Shown: positions 52,049 through 60,599, counted from the first letter of the stretch. The stretch: 64,000 bases of DNA from Saccharibacillus kuerlensis DSM 22868 (GCF_000378145.1 NZ_KB899283.1:124001-188000), one strand, 5' to 3'. The notes: generated from the sequence alone by a model not told the origin. A program made the numbers and translations.

Positions 52049-52531
52049 TTACTCGTAAATGAACCAGACTTCGCGGATCTGTCCATCCTTCGTTTCGTAG
52101 ATGGCTGCGGCATATACGGCTTCGTCCGAGTCTTCGCGCGTTACTCGTTCATGGTCGATTACCCGACTGCCGATTACCATTCGGTTGATCAGCTCCGCAT
52201 GCACTTTATCAACCTCGAATCGCTTGCGGTAGCGCTCGCGCATCATTTCCCGACCTTCCACAATCAGCGACCCGTCCAGCAGATTATAGAGCCGCACATC
52301 TTCCGCATACACCTCCAAAAATCCCTCCAGATCGTGAGCATTGTACCGATCGAGCTGGCGCTGCGCCAGTTCCTCTGCCTCAGATGATGCTGAACGAGAG
52401 AGCAGCCCTTTCGGTGCATTTTGCGGCTGTATTTTATTCACGCTCTCGGTCAGGCGGTCCGATTTTTGTATTTCTTCCAACTCTTCAGTTTTTCTTTTTG
52501 AAACATTCTCTTCGCAGTCTCCCTGTTTCAC
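52049..52531 (-). CDS. SnoaL/NTF2-like protein
   Basis: 160 residues from a GTG with AGGAGG seven bases upstream. About 60 N-terminal residues are charged and likely disordered. The rest is the cone-shaped NTF2-like fold: LAQRQLDRYNAHDLEGFLEVYAEDVRLYNL, GREMMRERYRKRF, VIDHERVT and the closing AAIYETKDGQIREVWFIY. Proteins of this type include ketosteroid isomerase-like enzymes and stress proteins with unknown ligands. It is divergent from the riboswitch-controlled wall hydrolase gene. Confidence 0.85.
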   Translation of the reverse strand: MKQGDCEENVSKRKTEELEEIQKSDRLTESVNKIQPQNAPKGLLSRSASSEAEELAQRQLDRYNAHDLEGFLEVYAEDVRLYNLLDGSLIVEGREMMRERYRKRFEVDKVHAELINRMVIGSRVIDHERVTREDSDEAVYAAAIYETKDGQIREVWFIYE

Positions 52532-52921
52532 TTCGTTCCCTCCTATCATTTTTGCAGCTCTGGGCAGAACTTCCACTGTCGATCATTTTCCTGTTCATTG
52601 TAACTTTTTATGGACGTTCCGGCATCGTTTCGAGGGAATTGGTTCAGCAGGAAACCTTGAAGCAGACAGCGGATAAGGCGATAAATCATTACAGAATGGT
52701 TACATTTTTTCTCTATTCGTTTTATTTTTTTAATATTCTCTAAACAATTGGGCGTTTGCAATCGATAAAGAAGAAAGAGAACACGAAAAGAGCAAGCGGG
52801 AAGCCCATTTGAAACAAACTCAAATGCACTCACTTCATTAACTTTTAACATACTAATTACATTTTCTTCATCAACTTTCTGTAGGTCGCATTCTTACTGA
52901 GATCATTATAACTAAAAAATA

Positions 52922-53036
52922 AATGCCGAGTTCTTATTTCAAGAAGCGGGGGAACCACTCTGGGTGAATTGATTTCTGTCTGTACTGAAATCATAGGAAA
53001 CTCCAACCGAACCCAATCAGCTAACCTCGTAGGCTT
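52922..53036 (+). ncRNA. c-di-AMP riboswitch (ydaO/yuaA class)
   Basis: The sequence carries the conserved blocks of the class in order: ATGCCGAG, AGCGGGGGAACCA, GGGTGAAT, ATAGGAAACTCCAACCGAACCC, CAGCTAACCTCGTAGGC. The last block ends only 15 bases before the ATG of the NlpC/P60 gene, and the ribosome site (GGAGGA) lies between. No terminator stem is visible. In other species this class turns off expression when c-di-AMP binds; here translation is the likely target. The upstream part of the 517-bp gap holds no gene. Confidence 0.92.
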
Positions 53037-53048
53037 TGGAGGAACATC

Positions 53049-53522
53049 ATGTTCAAAAAAATTTCTTTGGTTTTGGCTGGCACAATTTTACTCTCTTCTT
53101 TTAGCGCTTCAACAACGGCTCCGGTTTCTGCAGGAGAGTCGTTAAGCGAAAGTGTGAACGAATATGTCGGTGTCCCTTACAAATGGGGCGGCACCACCAA
53201 GAACGGTATGGACTGCTCAGGCTTTATTCTTGCGGTGTTCGATCACTTTAATATCGACCTCCCGCGCGTATCCAGAGATCAAGCCAAAACCGGCACACCG
53301 GTTGCAAGAGAAAACCTTCGTCCAGGAGACCTCGTATTTTTCAACACTTCAGGTAAAGGCATTTCTCACGTTGGAATTTATGTAGAAAATAATAAATTCG
53401 CCCATGCCTCCAGCAGCAAAGGGGTAACGCTCAGCCGGATGGATCAGGGATATTTCGCAACCCGGTACGTAACGGCAAGAAGAATCACAAACGACAGTTC
53501 TTATCAGCACATGGTTAGATAA
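53049..53522 (+). CDS. secreted NlpC/P60 endopeptidase under c-di-AMP riboswitch
   Basis: 157 residues; TTGGAGGAAC precedes the ATG. A signal peptide (SLVLAGTILLSSFSAS, cut around APVSAGES) leads directly to a single NlpC/P60 domain. The catalytic Cys is in NGMDCSGFILAVF, the His in GISHVGIYVENN and the third polar residue in KFAHASSSKG. It is a minimal peptidoglycan hydrolase of the kind that cuts wall peptides. Control by c-di-AMP ties it to wall turnover and turgor. A strong terminator follows. Confidence 0.93.
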   Translation: MFKKISLVLAGTILLSSFSASTTAPVSAGESLSESVNEYVGVPYKWGGTTKNGMDCSGFILAVFDHFNIDLPRVSRDQAKTGTPVARENLRPGDLVFFNTSGKGISHVGIYVENNKFAHASSSKGVTLSRMDQGYFATRYVTARRITNDSSYQHMVR

Positions 53523-53531
53523 TAAGGAATT

Positions 53532-53572
53532 GAAAAAGACTCGGAATCCCGGATTCCGAGTCTTTTCTATTT
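53532..53572 (+). terminator. terminator of riboswitch-controlled hydrolase gene
   Basis: AAAAGACTCGGAATC and GATTCCGAGTCTTTT pair perfectly, followed by CTATTTTC. Confidence 0.9.
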
Positions 53573-53760
53573 TCTCCACCTGACTCTCTTCCCACGATTC
53601 TCTTTGCACGATTCTCTCCGCACAGTTATCATGCAGCCGTTCTACTCGCCCTCCTTCCCCTTCGATCCGATTGTTCGCGCCGCACTGCGTTTAATAACTA
53701 GCAGGGCAAGGAAGCACCGCCGATTCCCTGCATGCACAACACCGCAAAGGAGGGATTCCT

Positions 53761-54663
53761 ATTATTACGATCGGACTGACCAATTTCAGCGATCATGACG
53801 AACTCTACGGCAAGAAGAAGCCCAACGAGCGGTTGGCCGCCTATAGCGAAACCTTCAAGCTCGTAGAGCTGGACAGCTCTTTTTATGCCATCCAACCTGT
53901 GAAAAATTATGAAAAGTGGGTCTCTCAGACCCCGGACGATTTCGGGTTTATCATCAAAGCGTATCAAGGTATGACCGGGCATCTCCGCGAGAAAAAGAAT
54001 TACTTCGATACACCCGAGGAGATGTTCGCCGCTTTCCATAAAAGCCTGGCACCGGTTATTGAAGCGAACAAGCTGACCATGACCTTGTTCCAATACCCGC
54101 CCTGGTTTGACTGCACCCGTGAGAATGTGGAGAAGCTGCGCGTGACACGCGAATTTATGAAAGACGTGCCATGCGCGCTCGAGTTCCGGCATCAATCTTG
54201 GTATTCGCCGCAGTTTCGAGACAAGACACTCGACTTCATGCGCAAGGAAGGCTGGATTCAGACTGTTGTCGACGAGCCTCAGGCCGGCAGCGGCTCCATT
54301 CCGATCATTGCGCAGGCCACGAGCGACGAAGCGACGTACGTCCGCATGCACGGGCGCAACGTTGGCGGCTGGCACAAGAGCAGCGATCCCAACTGGCGCA
54401 AGCTGCGCTATTTGTACCGCTACAGCACAGAGGAACTGACGGAGTGGCGCGACATTCTGCTCGATCTGGATAAGCAGTCCAAGCACGTCTACGTCGCGTT
54501 TAACAATAATTCGGCCAAAGACGCTACGCCAAACGCTCTGGAATTGATGGAGCTCCTCGGTCAGCCGATTCCGGAAGGTGCACCATGGCCGCCGCAGGAG
54601 GAAGCATCTGAACCGAAGCAGGCGACTCATGCAGACGAGCCCAAGCAGGAAAAGCTTTTTTGA
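53761..54663 (+). CDS. DUF72 protein (YunF-like) with apparent AUU start
   Basis: 300 residues if translation starts at ATT (53761), preceded seven bases upstream by AAAGGAGG. This gives MITIGLTNF, the usual family N-terminus. The frame has no ATG, GTG or TTG between the in-frame stop at 53695 and the TTG at 53833; starting at that TTG removes 24 conserved residues. Family features follow: FKLVELDSSFYAIQP, FGFIIKAYQGMTGH, LEFRHQSWY, YVRMHGRN, YVAFNNN. DUF72 proteins have a TIM-barrel-like fold; their reaction is unknown. The tail is charged (EEASEPKQATHADEPKQEK). A one-base error (ATG read as ATT) is possible. Confidence 0.88.
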   Translation: MITIGLTNFSDHDELYGKKKPNERLAAYSETFKLVELDSSFYAIQPVKNYEKWVSQTPDDFGFIIKAYQGMTGHLREKKNYFDTPEEMFAAFHKSLAPVIEANKLTMTLFQYPPWFDCTRENVEKLRVTREFMKDVPCALEFRHQSWYSPQFRDKTLDFMRKEGWIQTVVDEPQAGSGSIPIIAQATSDEATYVRMHGRNVGGWHKSSDPNWRKLRYLYRYSTEELTEWRDILLDLDKQSKHVYVAFNNNSAKDATPNALELMELLGQPIPEGAPWPPQEEASEPKQATHADEPKQEKLF

Positions 54664-54791
54664 ATAAAAAGATGTGAATAAAATAAGTATGAATAAATAA
54701 AAACGCAAAAAGACCGCCCCAACGTCTTGTTGACGATCGGAGAGCGGTCTTTTTCTCATGTCTATGACTTCGCTCGGACTAACGTTGAAGC

Positions 54792-55394
54792 TTACTTAAA
54801 CCACTTCAGACGCTCTTCCAGCGGTTTGAACTCTTTTTCGCCAGCCGGAGCGGTCGGTTTGCCGAACGGCATCTGCGCGATCAGTTTCCAGCTCTCCGGA
54901 ATGTTCCATTCCGGCTTTACTTTCTCATCAATCAGCGGATTGTAATGCTGCAGCGAAGCGCCGAAACCTTCCGCCTCCAGCAGTGTCCAGATCGCGTACT
55001 GGTGCATGCCCGAAGATTGCTGCGACCAGATCGGGAAGTTGTCCTGGTACGCCTGATACTGTTCCTGCATACCGCGGATGACCGACTCGTCTTCGAAAAA
55101 GAGAATCGTACCGTATCCGGCTTTGAAGCTGTCCATTTTTTCCTGCGTCGGTCCAAAGTTTTCTGCCGGAACAATCTCTTTCAAAATAGCGGTCGTGAAG
55201 TCCCACAGTCTATCATGGTGCTCGCCCAGGAGGACAACAATGCGCGCGCTTTGCGAGTTGAAAGAGGATGGAACGTGCAGTAAAGCCTGCTCGATCAATT
55301 CGCGAATTCGTTCGTCGGATGCGGTTTGTTCCTTGCTGATTCCGTAAATGCTGCGTCTGTTTTTCATCAGTTCAAGCATGCTTTCGGTCGTCAA
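54792..55394 (-). CDS. nitroreductase-family protein (YdgI/HBN1-like)
   Basis: 200 residues from a TTG with GAGGAGG eight bases upstream; a longer frame is unsupported. FMN-binding features of the family are visible: NRRSIYGIS near the N-terminus, VPSSFNSQSARIVVL, GFGASLQHYN and the C-terminal IAQMPFGKP. It resembles the subgroup of fatty-acid-response or HBN1-type reductases with an N-terminal helix pair. The substrate is unknown; such enzymes reduce nitro compounds or quinones using NAD(P)H. It is isolated, downstream of the DUF72 gene and on the opposite strand. Confidence 0.85.
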   Translation of the reverse strand: MTTESMLELMKNRRSIYGISKEQTASDERIRELIEQALLHVPSSFNSQSARIVVLLGEHHDRLWDFTTAILKEIVPAENFGPTQEKMDSFKAGYGTILFFEDESVIRGMQEQYQAYQDNFPIWSQQSSGMHQYAIWTLLEAEGFGASLQHYNPLIDEKVKPEWNIPESWKLIAQMPFGKPTAPAGEKEFKPLEERLKWFK

Positions 55395-55533
55395 GTTAAA
55401 CGCCTCCTCTAATAAATAGTCCAATTTATTATTACCTGTTTTTGACGTTCCCCAAGCAGATTCTTAAAACTTTAACACTGCAAAAAAGAAAAACGTCTCG
55501 AAATCCTAATTTATGTAAAAAAATATGCTCGTC

Positions 55534-55559
55534 GTTTAGTCTCTCTTGCTTTCGGGTAA
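55534..55559 (+). promoter_or_regulatory. sigma-B-type promoter upstream of amylase region
   Basis: GTTTAG (55534-55539), 14 bp, GGGTAA (55554-55559). The -35 is identical to that of csbD and the spacer the same length. A transcript would begin near 55566. Confidence 0.7.
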
Positions 55560-55564
55560 CTTGT

Positions 55565-55669
55565 ATTATTCTTATTAGCTAGCAACATTTTTAATATGAA
55601 GCTTTCCAATAGAATCATTTCTTGTCTTCCACTCAACCGATTAAGCCGGACGCTTCTGCGTCCTTTTTT
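55565..55669 (+). ncRNA. candidate sigma-B-dependent small RNA or amylase leader
   Basis: The sigma-B-type promoter and a strong terminator (GGACGC-TTCT-GCGTCC, then TTTTTT, 55648-55669) bound a transcript of about 105 bases. It holds no credible gene: the only ATG (55596) has no ribosome site. It could be a separate small RNA or an attenuated leader of the amylase gene 88 bases further on. No expression is shown by sequence. Confidence 0.45.
55648..55669 (+). terminator. intrinsic terminator between promoter and amylase gene
   Basis: A perfect six-base-pair stem GGACGC/GCGTCC, four-base loop and six T residues. It is upstream, not downstream, of the amylase gene and downstream of the sigma-B-type promoter. 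Confidence 0.8.
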
Positions 55670-55756
55670 ATACCCGATTCATGGGCTATTTCTGGTGCGG
55701 CATAGTTGTCAGCCAAATATCCCGCCAATATGGAATCACAAGGAGGCTCTTTGTTT

Positions 55757-57256
55757 ATGACCGCAAATCACACAATGATGCAATTTTTCGAATGGCATGT
55801 ACCGGCGGACGGAGAGCATTGGAACCGGTTGAAGGAAATGGCTCCCGAGTTAAAAAGGTCGGGAATCGATTCCGTATGGATTCCACCGGTAACAAAGGGC
55901 CAATCCGCAGAAGATACCGGTTACGGTGTCTACGATCTGTATGACCTTGGTGAATTCGATCAGAAAGGAACCGTCCGCACCAAATATGGAACAAAAGAAG
56001 AATTAAAAAGCGCGATTGCAGCCTGTCACGAATTTGGCATCGCCGTGTACGTCGATCTTGTCATGAACCACAAGGCTGGCGCTGACGAGACGGAACGCTT
56101 TCAAGTGGTTGAGGTCGATCCCAACAACCGCAATGAGGTCATCTCCGAAGAAACGTTCGAGATCGAAGGCTGGACCAAGTTTACATTCCCAGGCCGAAAC
56201 GACCAATATTCCTCTTTCAAATGGGATGCCCGCCACTTCAACGGCACAGACTACGACCAAGCAACCGGTCGTACAGGGATTTACCGGATCGAAGGCGAGC
56301 ATCGCAGCTGGGATGACAAGGTAGACAACGAGTTCGGCAATTATGACTATCTCATGTTCGCGAATATCGATTATCGGCTGCCCGAAGTACGTGAAGAAAT
56401 GATGTCATGGGGCCGTTGGCTCGTCGATACGCTTCAGTGCAGCGGGTACCGCCTGGACGCAATCAAGCATATCAACCATGATTTTATCCGCGAATTTGCC
56501 AGTGAAATGATCCGCAAACGCGGCGAGGACTTCTATATTGTTGGCGAGTTCTGGAACAACGACCTGAACACCTGCCGAGAGTTTCTCGACACGGTTGATT
56601 ACCAGATCGATCTGTTTGACGTTGCTCTGCATTATAAGCTGCATGCAGCCTCTCAGTCCGGCAGTGCCTTCGACCTGACGACAATTTTTGATGATACGCT
56701 TGTACAGACTCACCCGACACATGCGGTCACCTTTGTAGACAATCACGACTCTCAACCGGGCGAATCGCTCGAATCATGGATTGAAGACTGGTTCAAGCCG
56801 ATTGCTTACGCGCTGATTCTGCTGCGCCAGGATGGCTACCCTTGCGTCTTCTACGGCGATTACTTCGGAATTGGCGGAGAGAATCCAATCGAAGGCAAAA
56901 AAGAAGTGATCGATCCACTGCTCTACGCCCGATGCCAAAAAGCTTACGGCGATCAGGATGATTACTTCGATTTCCCGAACACGATTGGCTGGGTGCGCCG
57001 CGGCGTCGAAGAAATTCCCGGCTCCGGCTGTGCGGTCGTTGTCACAAACGGGGATCCGGGCGAGAAACGAATGTTCGTTGGAACCGAACGCACCGGCGAA
57101 GAATGGATCGACCTGACGGGCAATCGTGAAGAGAAAATTGTGATCGAAGAAGACGGCTTTGCCACCTTCACCGTAAACGGCGGCAGCGTCTCTGTGTGGG
57201 CTCTTCCGGAAGAAGACCGCAGCATGGACTGCTCGATGGACGCACAGGGCGAATAA
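55757..57256 (+). CDS. cytoplasmic alpha-amylase (GH13)
   Basis: 499 residues from an ATG with AAGGAGG ten bases upstream; there is no signal peptide, so it should act inside the cell. The N-terminus MMQFFEWHVPADGEHW is characteristic of liquefying Bacillus-type amylases. The catalytic Asp is in SGYRLDAIKHI, the Glu in YIVGEFWNN and the transition-state Asp in FVDNHDSQ. A calcium site is suggested by the Asp-rich loop around YVDLVMNHKAGADETE. It hydrolyses internal alpha-1,4 bonds of glycogen or maltodextrins. The terminator ahead of it implies its own promoter or read-through control. Confidence 0.93.
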   Translation: MTANHTMMQFFEWHVPADGEHWNRLKEMAPELKRSGIDSVWIPPVTKGQSAEDTGYGVYDLYDLGEFDQKGTVRTKYGTKEELKSAIAACHEFGIAVYVDLVMNHKAGADETERFQVVEVDPNNRNEVISEETFEIEGWTKFTFPGRNDQYSSFKWDARHFNGTDYDQATGRTGIYRIEGEHRSWDDKVDNEFGNYDYLMFANIDYRLPEVREEMMSWGRWLVDTLQCSGYRLDAIKHINHDFIREFASEMIRKRGEDFYIVGEFWNNDLNTCREFLDTVDYQIDLFDVALHYKLHAASQSGSAFDLTTIFDDTLVQTHPTHAVTFVDNHDSQPGESLESWIEDWFKPIAYALILLRQDGYPCVFYGDYFGIGGENPIEGKKEVIDPLLYARCQKAYGDQDDYFDFPNTIGWVRRGVEEIPGSGCAVVVTNGDPGEKRMFVGTERTGEEWIDLTGNREEKIVIEEDGFATFTVNGGSVSVWALPEEDRSMDCSMDAQGE

Positions 57257-57316
57257 GGAAGTCGAACGACAAAACTGCCTTACCGGTTGATGATCTGCAG
57301 CTGGACAGCTAGGCAT

Positions 57317-57364
57317 TAAAAAACCGTCTCTGCGGCGAAAGTGCCGCAAAGACGGTTTTTTTGT
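57317..57364. terminator. bidirectional terminator
   Basis: AAAACCGTCTCTGCGGC pairs with GCCGCAAAGACGGTTTT (one mismatch), with T on both strands. It separates amylase and the LysE-type exporter genes. Confidence 0.88.
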
Positions 57365-57382
57365 CGTTCGGTTATTCCATAA

Positions 57383-58009
57383 TCAGAACAGCGTATCCTG
57401 CGCCAAATTCCACAGCAGATACAGCGCGGTCACCCAAATAAACAATGCCGAGCCTTTGTTGAACAAGATCATCAGCCGGCCGCTGCCGTCGAAGCGGCGC
57501 AGCGCGGAACCCGCTCCCGCTAACCCGACAAACCAGAGCCAGGAAACGACGATGCAGGCTGCGGCGAAGCACAGCCGATCCGCACTCTCATAGACGAGTG
57601 CGCTGGTTCCAATTACCCCAATTGTATCAAGCAGGGCATGCGGATTCAGCAGCGAGACGGATGCCGCAAACAGCATCTGCTTTGAAGCCGGCAGCGCTCG
57701 TGCCGATATGCCGCCGCTTGTCGCAGATGGGCGCGAACGCCACAGCGTTACGCCCATATACAGCAGAAAGACGCCCCCAGCCAGCATCAGTACGATTCTC
57801 AGCGCCTCGAACTGGAGTACGACGGCCGAGACACCGTACACGGCCAGCAGAATCAACAGCGTGTCGCACAGCGAAGCCGCAAGAACGGCTGGAAGTGCGC
57901 GGGACACACGCGGTTGAGTCGCCCCCTGCGTAAAGACAAAGACATTCTGTACGCCGAGCGGCAGAATCAGCCCGAAGGCCAAAATAAATCCATGCAGGAT
58001 AGCTTCCAA
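57383..58009 (-). CDS. LysE/ArgO-family amino acid exporter (YisU-like)
   Basis: 208 residues with five or six hydrophobic helices. The N-terminus HGFILAFGLILPLGVQNVFVFTQG carries the LysE/RhtB signature, and ASVSLLNPHALLDTIGVIG matches the ArgO subgroup. It should export basic or other amino acids. It is divergent from the MocR-type regulator gene, the same pairing as yisU-yisV in Bacillus subtilis, so that regulator probably controls it. A 12-bp palindrome sits between them. Confidence 0.92.
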   Translation of the reverse strand: MEAILHGFILAFGLILPLGVQNVFVFTQGATQPRVSRALPAVLAASLCDTLLILLAVYGVSAVVLQFEALRIVLMLAGGVFLLYMGVTLWRSRPSATSGGISARALPASKQMLFAASVSLLNPHALLDTIGVIGTSALVYESADRLCFAAACIVVSWLWFVGLAGAGSALRRFDGSGRLMILFNKGSALFIWVTALYLLWNLAQDTLF

Positions 58010-58069
58010 TTGAACATCGACTCCTTTTCCTCTTCTATGATACGATGCGGGGAGAAAAAGAAAACCGCC

Positions 58070-58097
58070 AATTGGACGGTTTTCGAACCATCCAATT
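58070..58097. promoter_or_regulatory. operator candidate between exporter and MocR genes
   Basis: AATTGGACGGTT and AACCATCCAATT pair (one mismatch) around TTCG. ATTGGAC/TCCAATT half-sites match the binding style of MocR dimers. Confidence 0.6.
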
Positions 58098-58160
58098 TGG
58101 CTGCGGTACTTTTACTTCTCCGAAGAGCACGCAGCCGCCAACGTCGAAAGGAGAACCGCT

Positions 58161-59594
58161 ATGAACTGGAAACCCTCTGCCCATCCTCATCATACGCTGC
58201 AGGCACAGATCTCCTCCTGGATTGCCGGACGTATCGAGCACGGGGATTGGACATCCGGTACACGCCTGCCTCCACAGAGGGAACTTGCCTCCCGCTTCGG
58301 TGTAAACCGCAGTACAGTTCAGGCTGCGCTCGACGAACTTAAGGCCGACGGCTTGCTGGAATCCCGTCAAGGCTCCGGTGTCTTCGTTTCAGGCAGCGCT
58401 TGGAATGCACTGCTGACCCGTTCCCAGCCAAACTGGCAGCGGCATATTCGTGCCAGCGTGCATAAGCCGAACCGGCATACAATTCGGCTGATTAATGGCA
58501 GTGAACCGGATCCTTCATTCATTCGGCTCGGAACCGGCGAACTTTCACCGGACTTGCTGCCCGCCAAGGAATTTGAAGACTCACTGCGCGACCTAAGGCT
58601 CGACTCCCGGGCACTCGGTTATTCCGAACCGCTCGGTAGTCTTCGTCTTCGGCTGGCGCTATGCCGTCATCTGGAAAGCCTGGGTATCTTCGCGAAGCCG
58701 GAAAACATCTGCATCGTCTCCGGCGCGCTGCAGGCGCTGCAGCTAATTGCCGTCGGTCTGCTTGAGGAAGGATCTACTGTATTCCATGAATCGCTCTCTT
58801 ACTTGAACTCTGTGCATCCGTTTCAGTCGGCTGGAATGCGTATGCTGAGCTTTCGCCAGGAGCCTCAGTTGAAGGAGAAGCTAGTACGGGCCACCAGAGG
58901 GCGCCAATCGCTGCTGTATGCTGTGCCTACGCTAAATAATCCGACTGGCCACAGTTGGAGTGCCTTGGAACGTTCTCACGTATACAATGTCTGCTCGGAA
59001 CTGCGCATTCCGATCGTTGAAGACGACGTCTACCGCGATCTGCTGTTCGCTCCGGGACTTCCCCCTATCAAAGCGGCAGATTCCTCAGGCCAGGTGCTCT
59101 ATCTCGGCAGCCTATCGAAGTCACTCAGCCCAGGACTTCGAATTGGTTGGGTCGTCGCTCCATCGCCCGTCGCAGCACGGTTGGCGGATGTGAAGATGCA
59201 GACCGACTACGGTTCCAGCGCATTCTCACAGGAGATCGCCGCACACTGGCTCGAATCCGGTCTGCATCAGCGCAATACCGAACGGCTGCGCGGCGAGCTT
59301 GGGCTGCGAGCGGCTTTCGTCCAAGAAACACTGCACGCCTCGTTTCGTGGTCTGGCCGAATGGAATTCACCGGAAGGCGGCTTCTACATCTGGCTGCGTT
59401 TCCTTCGCCCGATCGTAGACAAAAGCTTTTTCCGCCTCCTGCTCAATCGTAAAATCTTGATCAATCCGGGCTATCTTTACGACCCGGATGATCAACACCA
59501 CATTCGACTCTCTTACGCATATGCATCGTACGAGGAAATGCGTACGGGACTCGAAGCGCTGCGTCAAGAAGCGGAACGCGCCGGAAACTGCTGA
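58161..59594 (+). CDS. MocR-type regulator: GntR HTH fused to aminotransferase-like domain (YisV-like)
   Basis: 477 residues. The first 75 are a GntR winged helix (RLPPQRELASRFGVNRSTV, LLESRQGSGVFVS). The rest has a fold-type-I aminotransferase plan; the PLP-binding Lys is in YLGSLSKSLSPGLRIGWV and the phosphate loop in TLNNPTG. MocR regulators use PLP plus an amino-acid-derived ligand to control an adjacent transporter or enzyme gene. Here the divergent LysE-type exporter is the clear target. AAAGGAG precedes the ATG. Confidence 0.93.
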   Translation: MNWKPSAHPHHTLQAQISSWIAGRIEHGDWTSGTRLPPQRELASRFGVNRSTVQAALDELKADGLLESRQGSGVFVSGSAWNALLTRSQPNWQRHIRASVHKPNRHTIRLINGSEPDPSFIRLGTGELSPDLLPAKEFEDSLRDLRLDSRALGYSEPLGSLRLRLALCRHLESLGIFAKPENICIVSGALQALQLIAVGLLEEGSTVFHESLSYLNSVHPFQSAGMRMLSFRQEPQLKEKLVRATRGRQSLLYAVPTLNNPTGHSWSALERSHVYNVCSELRIPIVEDDVYRDLLFAPGLPPIKAADSSGQVLYLGSLSKSLSPGLRIGWVVAPSPVAARLADVKMQTDYGSSAFSQEIAAHWLESGLHQRNTERLRGELGLRAAFVQETLHASFRGLAEWNSPEGGFYIWLRFLRPIVDKSFFRLLLNRKILINPGYLYDPDDQHHIRLSYAYASYEEMRTGLEALRQEAERAGNC

Positions 59595-59621
59595 TTTTAT
59601 GCCGGCATGCCGGATCAACCG

Positions 59622-59654
59622 AAAAAAGGCCCATCCCTTGAGGGGCGGGCCTTG
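59622..59654. terminator. bidirectional hairpin, terminator of nitroreductase gene
   Basis: AAGGCCC and GGGCCTT enclose an inner TCCC/GGGG. Six T residues follow on the minus strand, where it ends the nitroreductase gene. Confidence 0.75.
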
Positions 59655-59678
59655 TCTTTGTTCAAATCGAGCTGCTTC

Positions 59679-60344
59679 TTACACCCAACGAATAACGTCT
59701 TCCGGTGCCCGACGCGTCTGTGGGCGAGGGTCCTTGGTCCGGTAACCGAAGGCTGCCATTACACTGACTCTGTAAGCTCCATCCTCCAGCAGACCCTCTT
59801 CTTCCAATACTTTGTCCAGCTTAACGCGGTTGAAGCCTTCGATCGGGCAGGAATCGATCCCAATCTGTGCGGCAGCCGTCATCATATTGCCTAGCGCAAT
59901 ATACGTCTGCTTCGACGCCCAGTCGAACAGACTGCGCTCGTCGCGCAGGTCGAAGTCCTCTACCTGGAACGTTTTGTAGATCTCACCCGTCATGCGGTCG
60001 ACCAAATCCTGAGGATAGCCTTTGACGTTCAGCATTTGCTCTACCAGGTAAGGCGAGTCATAGCGCACGTTGCTGCGGGTCAGGATGACAACAAAATGAC
60101 TTGCTGTTGGCAGCTGTCCCTGAGCGCCCCATGATACGGCGCGAATCTTCTCGCGCAGTTCCGGGTTCTGCACAACGACGAATTTCCATGGTTCCAGACC
60201 GATGGAGCTCGGCGACAGTCGTGCGGTTTCCAGAATGAATTCAAATTCTTCAGCCGGAATTTTCCGGTCGGGATCAAAACTCTTGGTTGCGTGTCTGAAT
60301 CGGTAGGCATCCAGAATTTCATTACGTTTTGCTTCGCTGCTCAT
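59679..60344 (-). CDS. NAD(P)H-dependent nitroreductase (NfsB/YfkO-like)
   Basis: 221 residues from an ATG preceded by AAGGGTGG (a GTG four codons earlier is possible). FMN-binding motifs: RFRHATKSFD, ARLSPSSIGLEPWKFVVVQ and PIEGFNRVKLDKVL near the end. This matches oxygen-insensitive nitroreductases that reduce nitroaromatics, quinones or dihydropteridines as dimers with FMN. The substrate in the cell is unknown. No partner genes; it ends at a shared terminator. Confidence 0.92.
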   Translation of the reverse strand: MSSEAKRNEILDAYRFRHATKSFDPDRKIPAEEFEFILETARLSPSSIGLEPWKFVVVQNPELREKIRAVSWGAQGQLPTASHFVVILTRSNVRYDSPYLVEQMLNVKGYPQDLVDRMTGEIYKTFQVEDFDLRDERSLFDWASKQTYIALGNMMTAAAQIGIDSCPIEGFNRVKLDKVLEEEGLLEDGAYRVSVMAAFGYRTKDPRPQTRRAPEDVIRWV

Positions 60345-60556
60345 CAAACGGGCCACCCTTCTGGTATATGCGTAAATCGATAATAACTTACTTTTAATTA
60401 CCGATTCATTCTACAGCTTTTTCGCATGTCGGTCAATCGGTAGATGTACGCGATGCTTCAGTAAGCGGAATACGACGAAAGATTCTTCTTTCCGATCGTA
60501 CATCTCCCTTATGAAATCGAAAGTGCTGCTTCTATTAAAAAAAGAAATCCGCACAG

Positions 60557-60594
60557 AAAAAGCCTCTTTCGGCCAAGGCCGAAAGAGGCTTTTA
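60557..60594 (-). terminator. terminator of the unknown coiled-coil gene
   Basis: AAAAGCCTCTTTCGGCC pairs with GGCCGAAAGAGGCTTTT, with T on the minus strand. It follows a second strong hairpin at 60600-60634. Confidence 0.87.
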
Positions 60595-60599
60595 AACAC

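Noticed and set aside
53698-54759. 353-codon open frame antisense to the DUF72 gene
   Set aside because: Covers a well-supported gene; Cys/Leu/Phe-rich mixture typical of shadow frames.
55596-55760. 54-codon leader gene before amylase
   Set aside because: No ribosome site, Leu/Pro/Ser-rich composition, and it runs through a terminator; kept only as a note in the small-RNA finding.
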